Below are positions 1 through 5,749 of a stretch of DNA of 8,649 nucleotides, one piece after another. This DNA is from JAGXLC01 sp046545795 (lineage in GTDB: Bacteria; Bacteroidota; Bacteroidia; Bacteroidales; UBA12077), in NCBI GenBank assembly GCA_046545795.1, contig JBKGZD010000109.1, positions 1 through 8,649 of the forward strand, given 5' to 3'. Under the pieces are notes generated by a model, which was given only the letters and a program-made list of their open reading frames with translations, made no database searches and was not told the origin of the DNA. The position numbers were made by a program, and so were the translations under genes. Position 1 is the stretch's first letter, and every line of letters begins with the position of its first letter.

Positions 1-889
1 CTATGGCATAGCGTTTGTCATGCCCGGCTCTGTCTTTTACAAATGTGATGAGATTTGCTGAGGTGCCGGGTGTACGCCCAAGCTTTTCATCCATTACTTC
101 ACACAGCTTTCTTATCAGGTCAATATTTTTCCATTCGTTATCACCGCCAATGTTATAGGTTTCTCCTATTCTTCCTTTATGGCAGATTAAATCAATAGCT
201 TCTGCATGATCTTCTACATATAACCAATCTCTTATATTTTCTCCTTTTCCGTATACGGGCAGCTCTTTGTTGTTGCGTATGTTGTTGATAAATAACGGAA
301 TCAGTTTTTCGGGAAATTGATTGGGACCATAATTGTTTGAACAATTGGATATAACCACAGGGAGCTTGTAGGTATTAAAATAAGCCCTTACCATATGATC
401 TGAACTGGCCTTTGATGCAGCGTAAGGACTACGAGGGTCATAGGGGGTTTCCTCAGTAAAATACCCTTTGTCTCCGAGCGAACCATATACTTCATCAGTG
501 GAGATATGGTAGAACAATTTGCCATCATAATCATTCTCCCAGTATTTTTTTGCTATGTTAAGCAGGTTAACAGTCCCGACAATATTGGTCTTAATAAATT
601 CATTCGGATCGGTAATAGACCTGTCCACGTGACTTTCCGCCGCAAGATGAATCACAATATCAAAATTGTATTTATTGAAAAGCTTATCCAAAAATACAGC
701 ATCATAAATATCGCCTCTCACAAATTCATAGTTGGGTTTATCTTCTATGTCTTTCAGATTTTCCAGGTTTCCTGCATAAGTAAGCTTATCGAGATTAACA
801 ATCTTGTAGTCACTGTATTTATTCACAAAATATCGCACTGTGTGTGAACCGATAAATCCTGCGCCTCCTGTTATAAGTACTTTTTTCAT
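1..889 (-). CDS. rfbB: dTDP-glucose 4,6-dehydratase, 3' end cut by window edge
   Basis: This cytoplasmic NAD-dependent enzyme converts dTDP-glucose to dTDP-4-keto-6-deoxyglucose, the committed step toward dTDP-L-rhamnose and other deoxysugars of surface polysaccharides. The gene starts at the ATG at 889-887 and stays open for 296 codons to the left edge, so roughly the last 50-60 residues of a family protein of about 350 are missing. Visible landmarks of the extended short-chain dehydrogenase fold are the Rossmann motif GGAGFIGSH (residues 8-16), the HLAAESHVDRS stretch (81-91), the catalytic TDE triad (131-133), the YAASK motif with Tyr156 and Lys160, and NNYGPNQFPEKLIP (185-198). The TDE motif, rather than SSS, separates it from GalE. 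It follows galE on the same strand after a 112-bp gap that holds a palindromic element ending 29 nt before the ATG. There is no clear Shine-Dalgarno; the leader is A-rich. The neighbouring rfbA/C/D genes, if present, lie outside the window. Confidence 0.97.
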   Translation of the reverse strand, partial: MKKVLITGGAGFIGSHTVRYFVNKYSDYKIVNLDKLTYAGNLENLKDIEDKPNYEFVRGDIYDAVFLDKLFNKYNFDIVIHLAAESHVDRSITDPNEFIKTNIVGTVNLLNIAKKYWENDYDGKLFYHISTDEVYGSLGDKGYFTEETPYDPRSPYAASKASSDHMVRAYFNTYKLPVVISNCSNNYGPNQFPEKLIPLFINNIRNNKELPVYGKGENIRDWLYVEDHAEAIDLICHKGRIGETYNIGGDNEWKNIDLIRKLCEVMDEKLGRTPGTSANLITFVKDRAGHDKRYAI

Positions 890-918
890 AAGTTTATTTT
901 CTAATTTTTTAAGGTCTT

Positions 919-990
919 ATGGAACTTGCCATGATAAAACAAACATTTCCTTTCGTGATCATCAGGTTTATTTTATCATGGACGTTACAT
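919..990 (-). repeat. Palindromic dispersed element, copy 1 (upstream of rfbB)
   Basis: This 72-bp element, read on the minus strand, matches copy 2 at 3842-3914 at 65 of 73 aligned positions with one gap. Its ends form an imperfect inverted repeat of about 25 bp: the core at 929-944 (CCATGATAAAACAAAC) is complementary to 966-981 at 15 of 16 positions. Between the arms is an asymmetric centre of about 21 nt that is also conserved between the copies, including AAAGGAAATG. The end nearest rfbB lies 29 nt before the start codon, the same distance and orientation as copy 2 before mtnA. It could be a REP/MITE-type element or a 5' leader hairpin. The repeat is seen directly; its function is not known. 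Confidence 0.85.
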
Positions 991-1001
991 ATGGTTGCAT
1001 T

Positions 1002-2030
1002 TTATTCGTGTTTGCTTTTATAATTCTTTTCCCATTCCCATGCTGACTGTAGTGTTTCTTCGAGACTTTTCTCAGCTTTCCAGTTGAGCTCTTTGTTTGC
1101 CAATGTTGTGTCTGCATAAACTTTTTCCACATCCCCGGGTCTTCTTCCTGTTATTTTATATTTTATTTTTTCGCCGGTCGCCTTTTCAAAAGCTTTGATA
1201 ATTTCCAGGACGGAATTGCCTTTCCCGGTGCCTACGTTGAAATATTCATAACTGTTTTTGTATTTTTTCTTCAAAAGCCTTTCAATAGCTCTTACGTGCG
1301 CTTTGGCAAGGTCAACAACATTGATATAATCACGAATGGCTGTTCCGTCAGGTGTATTATAATCATCTCCGAAAACTTTGAGCTCATCTCTTATTCCCAG
1401 GGCAGTTTGAGTCACAAAAGGCAGCAGATTGTTGGGAATTCCCTGTGGTTTTTCACCGATATGCGCTGTCGGATGAGCGCCAATTGGGTTGAAATAACGT
1501 AAAGAAAGACCTTTAATCTTTTTGTTCGCTTTTGTAGTATCTTCTATCATACGTTCAACAACTTGTTTTGTACTACCATATGGTGATAATGGAGGTTTGA
1601 ACGGGGCGGATTCATCTACCGGCAGATGGTCCGGCTGTCCGTATACTGTGCATGATGAAGAAAAAACAATGTAAGGAATGTCGAACTTTATCATGTTGTC
1701 CAAAAGATACAGGGAAGAAAGAATATTGTTATGATAGTATTTCAGCGGCAGCTCAGAGGATTCCCCAACTGCCTTGTAAGCTGCAAAGTGAATAATGGCT
1801 TCAATATCTTTATTCTCTTCAAAAAAGGATTGTAACTTTTCATTATCACATAAATCAAGCTGGTAAAATGATGGTTTCTTCCCGGTAATTTTTTGTATAC
1901 CCTCTAATACAGATTTGTCTGAATTCGATAAGTTGTCAATAATGATTACATCGAATCCTTCCTGTATTAATTCTACTGCGGTGTGGGAGCCAATGTACCC
2001 TGTTCCGCCGGTGACAAGAACTTTCTTCAT
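1002..2030 (-). CDS. galE: UDP-glucose 4-epimerase
   Basis: GalE interconverts UDP-glucose and UDP-galactose in the cytoplasm using tightly bound NAD, serving the Leloir pathway and polysaccharide precursor supply. The 342-residue product has the usual family length. Landmarks are the nucleotide-binding motif GGTGYIGSH (8-16), HFAAYKAVGES (81-91), the catalytic serine motif SSSCTVYG (124-131, Ser126 equivalent to E. coli Ser124), YGSTK with Tyr151 and Lys155, the sugar-binding stretch RYFNPIGAHPT (178-188), RDYINVVDLAKAHV (233-246) and GRRPGDV (295-301). The cysteine in SSSCTVYG replaces the alanine of the E. coli enzyme and does not look disabling. The ATG at 2030-2028 lies about 32 nt downstream of a perfect TATTTTTG -7 element on the minus strand. 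It is divergent from the HU/SPOR gene and is followed on the same strand by rfbB, possibly co-transcribed through the palindromic element. Confidence 0.97.
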   Translation of the reverse strand: MKKVLVTGGTGYIGSHTAVELIQEGFDVIIIDNLSNSDKSVLEGIQKITGKKPSFYQLDLCDNEKLQSFFEENKDIEAIIHFAAYKAVGESSELPLKYYHNNILSSLYLLDNMIKFDIPYIVFSSSCTVYGQPDHLPVDESAPFKPPLSPYGSTKQVVERMIEDTTKANKKIKGLSLRYFNPIGAHPTAHIGEKPQGIPNNLLPFVTQTALGIRDELKVFGDDYNTPDGTAIRDYINVVDLAKAHVRAIERLLKKKYKNSYEYFNVGTGKGNSVLEIIKAFEKATGEKIKYKITGRRPGDVEKVYADTTLANKELNWKAEKSLEETLQSAWEWEKNYKSKHE

Positions 2031-2061
2031 TGAATAAGTTGTTTATTGCATTTATGCAAAA

Positions 2062-2069
2062 CAAAAATA
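2062..2069 (-). promoter_or_regulatory. Bacteroidota-type -7 element for galE
   Basis: The minus strand reads TATTTTTG here, an exact match to the TAnnTTTG -7 consensus of the Bacteroidota primary sigma factor. It predicts a leader of about 25 nt for galE. At the expected distance upstream (19 nt) there is only TTAC, a poor -33 match. The motif is seen directly; promoter activity is inferred. Confidence 0.5.
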
Positions 2070-2103
2070 CATTTTCTATTTTATTTCCGTAATTTTTTTT
2101 ATC

Positions 2104-2111
2104 TATCTTTG
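2104..2111 (+). promoter_or_regulatory. Bacteroidota-type -7 element for the HU/SPOR gene
   Basis: TATCTTTG is an exact match to the TAnnTTTG consensus, 26 nt before the TTG start at 2138. A weak -33 candidate (TTAT, 2081-2084) sits 19 nt upstream. Transcription would begin near 2118 and give a short leader containing the AGGAAG ribosome-binding site. With the galE element it forms a compact divergent promoter region. Confidence 0.5.
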
Positions 2112-2137
2112 TTTGAAATTAATAGGAAGCTGACGAA

Positions 2138-3106
2138 TTGGATGTACTCTATCACATAAAAGACCTGCTGTATTCCCGTAATGGGCTTGTAATACCTGGT
2201 TTTGGTAGTATTATCGTTCATTATTACCCTGCTGATATCGACAAACAGAAAAACAAAATCTTTCCCCCCCGCCGGAAATATTCCTTCAACCCGCTTATAA
2301 AAACAGACAGTGATAAAATTTTAATCAAAAGATTAGTCAGTAGCTATAATGTGACAGAGAAACAGGCTGGCGAGCAGGTTAAGAAATTTGTAGAGGACAT
2401 GGAAAAGACGCTTGATTCCGGGAAGGAATTTTCAATCAGCGGAATTGGGTCGTTCAAAAAGGATGAAAAAGGGAAAGTACGGTTTGTACAGGAGGAGAAG
2501 GAATCAATGGGGTTGGAATCACTGAAAGTTGAGCCTTTTGAGCTGGAAAAAACAGAAGTGACTAAAAAGGAGGTACCGGAAAAGAAAAGTCCACCTCCCC
2601 CAAAGAGAAAGAAAGGCAGATTTTTCAGGATTGCTTTATTGGTATTGCTGGTTCTTTTTATTGTAGGTGGATATTTTTCAGGCTTTTTTGAGTTTTATAT
2701 TGAGAAGTATACTTCAATAGACAAGCAGAAACAACGGACAGAAGAGAAAAAGCAGCCGGCGAATTCAGAAAAAGATACTGCAAAGGATAAAACGGATGAG
2801 ATGCAAGGGGTTATTAATGGGATGACAGATAAAAAGGAAGCCCTTATGTATGAGTATGAAGAAGATAAAAATGAATACCATCTTATTGCTGGTAGTTTTC
2901 AGAGAAGGAAAAATGCTGAAGAATTTCAAGAAAAGATTAGAAAGGAAGGTTTTAAATCTACTATAATAGAAAAAGACGGTTTATTCCGCGTGAGTATAAA
3001 AACATATGATAACAAAGAAGAAGCCCTTGTCTCTCTTCATCATATGAGAGATACTTCCCCATACCGCTCTGTATGGTTGCTTAGCGTTGAGAAAAAAGAG
3101 CGGTAA
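2138..3106 (+). CDS. Tandem HU-CCDC81-type / transmembrane / SPOR domain protein
   Basis: The 322-residue product has two HU/IHF-like domains at the N terminus (about 1-60, with the signature VIPGFGSIIVHYYPA at 18-32, and about 61-120, with FSISGIGSFKKDEKGKVRF at 98-116). A Pro/Lys-rich linker (145-160), one transmembrane helix (about 163-183, preceded by KRKKGR), a charged linker and a C-terminal SPOR domain (about 246-317) follow. The basic residues before the helix place the HU part in the cytoplasm and the SPOR part in the periplasm. SPOR domains bind peptidoglycan stripped of stem peptides at division sites. The HU-CCDC81 family is conserved in Bacteroidota and has been proposed to link the nucleoid or cytoskeleton to the envelope; its exact role is unsettled. 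The TTG start at 2138 is favoured because AGGAAG (2124-2129) lies 8 nt upstream, the N terminus matches the family, and the nearby ATG at 2142 is out of frame. Its 3' end overlaps the convergent HAD gene by 26 bp. Confidence 0.88.
   Translation: MDVLYHIKDLLYSRNGLVIPGFGSIIVHYYPADIDKQKNKIFPPRRKYSFNPLIKTDSDKILIKRLVSSYNVTEKQAGEQVKKFVEDMEKTLDSGKEFSISGIGSFKKDEKGKVRFVQEEKESMGLESLKVEPFELEKTEVTKKEVPEKKSPPPPKRKKGRFFRIALLVLLVLFIVGGYFSGFFEFYIEKYTSIDKQKQRTEEKKQPANSEKDTAKDKTDEMQGVINGMTDKKEALMYEYEEDKNEYHLIAGSFQRRKNAEEFQEKIRKEGFKSTIIEKDGLFRVSIKTYDNKEEALVSLHHMRDTSPYRSVWLLSVEKKER
3062..3105. terminator. Inverted repeat across the convergent gene overlap, possible weak bidirectional terminator
   Basis: TACCGCTCT (3062-3070) and AGAGCGGTA (3097-3105) form a perfect 9-bp inverted repeat with a 26-nt loop. 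It spans the last codons of both converging genes. No T-run follows on either strand, so intrinsic termination is doubtful. No better terminator is visible between the two genes. Confidence 0.25.
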
Positions 3107-3725
3107 TGCTATTATCCGAATCTACAAGATATGTTTTTATTCTCAACTTCTGAGCTGCTTGTGTATTTACTTCCGAATCATCAATAAATAATGTTTTTGC
3201 AGGATCCATATTGCTGTCCCGGAGGACATATTCGAATATTTCTCTGTCAGGTTTTCGCATATGTATTTCATGTGAGAAATAAGCTTTGTTGAAGAGCGCT
3301 TCTAACCCGTCAATCCCAAACTGGTCTCTTAGCATTTGGTTGTATACTTTCTTATGAATTCCATTGGTGTTGCTTAGCAAATAAGTGTTGTAGCGCTCTG
3401 ACTTTTTTAGGTTTTGGAGCAATTCAATGCGCTGTGGTGGAAAGTCAAGCAGCAGGCAATTCCAGCAATGTATTATGTCCTCCGGATCGGCTTTTATCCC
3501 TGAATATTCCTGCACAGCCTCCACAAATTCCCTTTCACTGATTAATCCTTTCTCAAGATCGTCAAAAACATGGTTTTGCTTAATCTGGCTGTAGATTCCG
3601 TCAAAGTCCTTAATTCCCAGTTTCCCCATTTCCTCAATGGTGCGTTGTGGATCGATGTTTAATATGACCCCTCCAAGGTCAAAAATGATATTGCTGATGT
3701 TGTTCAGATTGAAGTTCATAGCCAT
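3081..3725 (-). CDS. HAD-superfamily phosphatase (YihX-like, subfamily IA)
   Basis: This is a predicted cytoplasmic Mg-dependent phosphohydrolase of the haloacid dehalogenase superfamily; the substrate cannot be assigned. With the ATG at 3725 the protein has 214 residues. Motif I is FDLGGVILNID with nucleophile Asp16; the usual second Asp of DxD is Gly18, as in YihX-type family members that carry DLG. A helical cap follows (about 28-105). Motif II is LLSNTNG with Ser118, motif III is the lysine of MRKPDREIFE (Lys158), and motif IV is FIDDSEVN (Asp182, Asp183). Sugar phosphates such as glucose 1-phosphate are plausible substrates by analogy only. A longer reading frame begins at a TTG at 3758, but a perfect -7 element at 3769-3776 would leave that codon almost at the transcript's 5' end. 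The ATG at 3725 or 3719 is therefore preferred. The gene converges on and overlaps the HU/SPOR gene and is divergent from mtnA. Confidence 0.88.
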   Translation of the reverse strand: MAMNFNLNNISNIIFDLGGVILNIDPQRTIEEMGKLGIKDFDGIYSQIKQNHVFDDLEKGLISEREFVEAVQEYSGIKADPEDIIHCWNCLLLDFPPQRIELLQNLKKSERYNTYLLSNTNGIHKKVYNQMLRDQFGIDGLEALFNKAYFSHEIHMRKPDREIFEYVLRDSNMDPAKTLFIDDSEVNTQAAQKLRIKTYLVDSDNSITALFSQR

Positions 3726-3768
3726 AATAGTAAAATGAGATTGATGTTTTATTTTCAAATCGAATCAG

Positions 3769-3776
3769 CAAAAATA
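3769..3776 (-). promoter_or_regulatory. Bacteroidota-type -7 element for the HAD gene
   Basis: The minus strand reads TATTTTTG, an exact TAnnTTTG match. It predicts a transcript start near 3762 and a leader of about 35-40 nt to the ATG at 3725, which argues against the upstream TTG at 3758. No convincing -33 TTTG was found. Confidence 0.45.
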
Positions 3777-3833
3777 TATTTATTTGTGAATATGGGATAT
3801 TTTTTTATAATTTAATCCGTGAAAAATAATTGT

Positions 3834-3841
3834 TAGATTTT
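3834..3841 (+). promoter_or_regulatory. Candidate -7 element for the mtnA operon
   Basis: TAGATTTT matches the TAnnTTTG consensus at all but the last base, with TTTA 19 nt upstream (3811-3814). If used, transcription would start near 3848, and nearly the whole palindromic element at 3842-3914 would become the 5' leader of the mtnA mRNA. This is weak evidence from motif position alone. Confidence 0.25.
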
Positions 3842-3914
3842 ATGAAACGTCCATGATAAAAATAAAAATGATTATCACAAAAGGAAATGTTTATTTTATC
3901 ATGGGAAGTTCCAT
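3842..3914 (+). repeat. Palindromic dispersed element, copy 2 (upstream of mtnA)
   Basis: This 73-bp element is 65/73 identical to the reverse complement of copy 1 (919-990). Arms CCATGATAAAAATAAA (3851-3866) and TTTATTTTATCATGG (3890-3904) pair with a single-base bulge, and weaker complementarity extends outward to ATGAAACG and GGAAGTTCCAT. In RNA this would be a long hairpin with a loop of about 23 nt containing AAAAGGAAATG. It ends 29 nt before the mtnA ATG. The following 29 nt share 18 positions with those before rfbB, though both are A-rich. Both copies are flanked by T and A so that the ends read TATG...CATA. Confidence 0.85.
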
Positions 3915-3943
3915 ACAACCAATGAAAAATTAAAAATAACCAT

Positions 3944-5041
3944 ATGAATATACATGGAAAGCCTTATCAAACCATCTGGGTAAAAGATGAGTGTACGGTA
4001 CAGGTGATTGATCAGCGTTTATTGCCATTTGAGTTTAAAGTTTTTGACTTGCAGACTGTTGAAGATGCATACAATGCTATTTATGAAATGATAATCCGTG
4101 GAGCTCCATTGATTGGTGTAACTGCTTCGTACGGGATATACCTTGCGCTGCTTCATGTAAAAGACAAAAACAACTGGAAAAATGAACTGGAAGGTGCCGG
4201 GGAATATTTGAAAGAATCCCGTCCTACAGCTGTTAACCTTGCTTATGCGGTCGACCAGCAGGTAGATAAACTAAAAACTATAGAGGAGTACGAACAGGCT
4301 TTAAAAACATCTTTGGAAACTGCAGATACTCTTAGGGAGAAGGAGATTGAAAATTGCCGTCTCATTGGGGAATATGGTTTTCCTTTGATAGAAGAGATAG
4401 CCCGTAAAAAACAAGGCGAACCTGTTAATATTCTCACCCATTGCAACGCCGGGTGGTTGGCGTGTATTGATTATGGCACGGCAACGGCTCCAATATATAC
4501 TGCCCATGATAAAGGTATTAACGTACATGTTTGGGTGGACGAAACCAGGCCGAGAAACCAGGGCGCCCGCCTTACTGCCTTTGAACTGGAACAACATGGA
4601 GTGCCTCATACAGTAATTGCCGATAATACCGGTGGTCTGTTAATGCAAAAAGGAAAAGTTGACATGGTAATTGTTGGAAGCGACAGGACCACTGCAAAAG
4701 GTGATGTTGCTAACAAAATCGGAACATACTTAAAAGCCCTGGCCGCAAAGGATAATCATATCCCGTTTTATGTGGCCCTGCCATTGTCCACCATCGACAG
4801 GAATTTGCTGGACGGTATGAAAGATATTCCTATAGAACAGCGTGATGGTGAGGAGGTCAAATATGTTGAAGGATTTCATGAAGGGAAAATAAAAAAGGTG
4901 CAGATTACACCGGAGAACAGTCCTGCAGTCAATTACGGATTTGACGTTACACCGGCTGAATATGTTACTGCTTTAATAACAGAAAAAGGAATTTGTAAAA
5001 CAAGCGAAGCTGAAATAAAAAAATTATTTACTGATGCCTGA
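3944..5041 (+). CDS. mtnA: S-methyl-5-thioribose-1-phosphate isomerase
   Basis: MtnA converts the aldose 5-methylthioribose 1-phosphate to the ketose 5-methylthioribulose 1-phosphate; relatives also isomerise 5-deoxyribose 1-phosphate. The 365-residue product has the family length and is related to eIF2B subunits. Landmarks are RGAPLIGVTASYG (52-64), SRPTAVNLAYA (92-102), the catalytic cysteine motif LTHCNAG (Cys167), VDETRPRNQGARLTAFEL (198-215), and the catalytic aspartate in VGSDRTTAKGDVANKIGTY (Asp247). The domain order and both catalytic residues match MtnA rather than eIF2B. It is the first gene of a cluster, overlaps the class II aldolase gene by 8 bp, and is followed further on by mtnP, which makes its substrate. 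There is no Shine-Dalgarno before the ATG at 3944; the leader is A-rich and adjoins the palindromic element. Whether MTR-1-P or 5-deoxyribose 1-phosphate is the main substrate cannot be read from the sequence. Confidence 0.95.
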   Translation: MNIHGKPYQTIWVKDECTVQVIDQRLLPFEFKVFDLQTVEDAYNAIYEMIIRGAPLIGVTASYGIYLALLHVKDKNNWKNELEGAGEYLKESRPTAVNLAYAVDQQVDKLKTIEEYEQALKTSLETADTLREKEIENCRLIGEYGFPLIEEIARKKQGEPVNILTHCNAGWLACIDYGTATAPIYTAHDKGINVHVWVDETRPRNQGARLTAFELEQHGVPHTVIADNTGGLLMQKGKVDMVIVGSDRTTAKGDVANKIGTYLKALAAKDNHIPFYVALPLSTIDRNLLDGMKDIPIEQRDGEEVKYVEGFHEGKIKKVQITPENSPAVNYGFDVTPAEYVTALITEKGICKTSEAEIKKLFTDA

Positions 5042-5648
5042 TAATGAGGGTTACATAAAGTTTAAATATGACTGGGAAAAAAAGCCTTTTTCATTTCCGG
5101 AATCAAGCTTCCAGGAGATTAATTCGTGGCGGCAAAAACTTTATGAGATGAACCTGATAGGGATGTATGAAAATGGAATAGGTTTTGGCAATATCAGCAT
5201 AAGGGTGGAGGGTACCAACGAGTTTATTATTACCGGTTCCGCTACCGGGAACCTTAAAAAGCTTACCCATGCGCATTATGCACTGGTGAATCATTTTGAC
5301 ATCGGTAAAAATTTTGTAAAGTGCACAGGAGAAACCAGGGCCAGCTCAGAATCGCTGACACATGCAGCGGTTTATACGGAAAATCCAATGATGAATGCGG
5401 TTATTCATACACATAACATAGCAATGTGGAAAAAATTTTTAAATAAAAAACCATCAACTTCGGCAAAAGCGGAATTTGGGACTCCCGAACTGGCAAAGGA
5501 AATAAAGGAACTGATTAAGAATGAAGAAGTAGTAAGCCAGAAAATTATTGTTATGGCAGGTCACAGAGAAGGATTGCTGACTTTTGGCAGAAATGCCGAT
5601 GAAGCAGGTGAAGCAATGCTCAAATATTTTCAGGAGACCATGGAATGA
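5034..5648 (+). CDS. Class II aldolase/adducin-family protein, probable MTRu-1-P (or 5-deoxyribulose-1-P) aldolase
   Basis: The 204-residue product belongs to the zinc-dependent class II aldolase fold of L-fuculose-phosphate aldolase and MtnB. Landmarks are the phosphate-binding FGNISIR (51-57) and ITGSATG (66-72), the catalytic glutamate in SSESLTH (Glu106), and zinc ligands in VIHTHN (His125, His127) and AGHREGLLTFG (His177). Between these, EFGTPELAKEIKEL (147-160) resembles sugar-phosphate aldolases and lacks the ENHADIPALA-type segment of B. subtilis-like MtnB dehydratases. From position between mtnA and mtnP the likely substrate is MTRu-1-P or 5-deoxyribulose 1-P, cleaved to DHAP plus (methylthio)acetaldehyde or acetaldehyde, as by Ald2/DrdA of the DHAP shunt. 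MtnB dehydratase activity cannot be excluded by sequence. The ATG at 5034 overlaps the end of mtnA by 8 bp with no Shine-Dalgarno, which suggests translational coupling. The family is certain; the reaction is inferred. Confidence 0.85.
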   Translation: MPDNEGYIKFKYDWEKKPFSFPESSFQEINSWRQKLYEMNLIGMYENGIGFGNISIRVEGTNEFIITGSATGNLKKLTHAHYALVNHFDIGKNFVKCTGETRASSESLTHAAVYTENPMMNAVIHTHNIAMWKKFLNKKPSTSAKAEFGTPELAKEIKELIKNEEVVSQKIIVMAGHREGLLTFGRNADEAGEAMLKYFQETME

Positions 5649-5658
5649 ATATAATTAT

Positions 5659-5704
5659 TTAAGCCTTGACTTAAGATTGTCAGGGTTTAACGCTTTACTT
5701 TTTT
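5659..5704 (+). terminator. Stem-loop between aldolase gene and mtnP, possible attenuator
   Basis: TTAAGCCTTGAC (5659-5670) pairs with GTCAGGGTTTAA (5679-5690) over 12 positions, two of them G-U, around an 8-nt loop. A T6 run (5699-5704) follows after 8 nt. The separation and low GC make it a weak terminator at best. It may reduce mtnP transcription relative to the first two genes or protect the upstream mRNA. Confidence 0.35.
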
Positions 5705-5749
5705 ACCTGGAAAAGAAATTATAAAGTATAACCCTAAAAACTGGATATT

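Noticed and set aside
506..1046. Plus-strand open frames of 113 and 68 codons
   Set aside because: The first lies antisense to rfbB, which has full motif support. The second runs through the palindromic element into the galE 3' end. Neither resembles a known protein.
3726..3758. N-terminal extension of the HAD protein from a TTG at 3758
   Set aside because: An exact -7 element at 3769-3776 would put the transcript start almost at the TTG. The extension has no family similarity, and two ATGs (3725, 3719) directly precede the conserved strand.
4501..4515. CCATGATAAA inside mtnA as a third copy of the palindromic element
   Set aside because: Only about 10 bp match, there is no second arm, and the stretch encodes conserved protein sequence (AHDKG).
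4243..4609. Minus-strand open frames inside mtnA
   Set aside because: They are antisense to a well-supported catalytic gene and have no family features or plausible leader.
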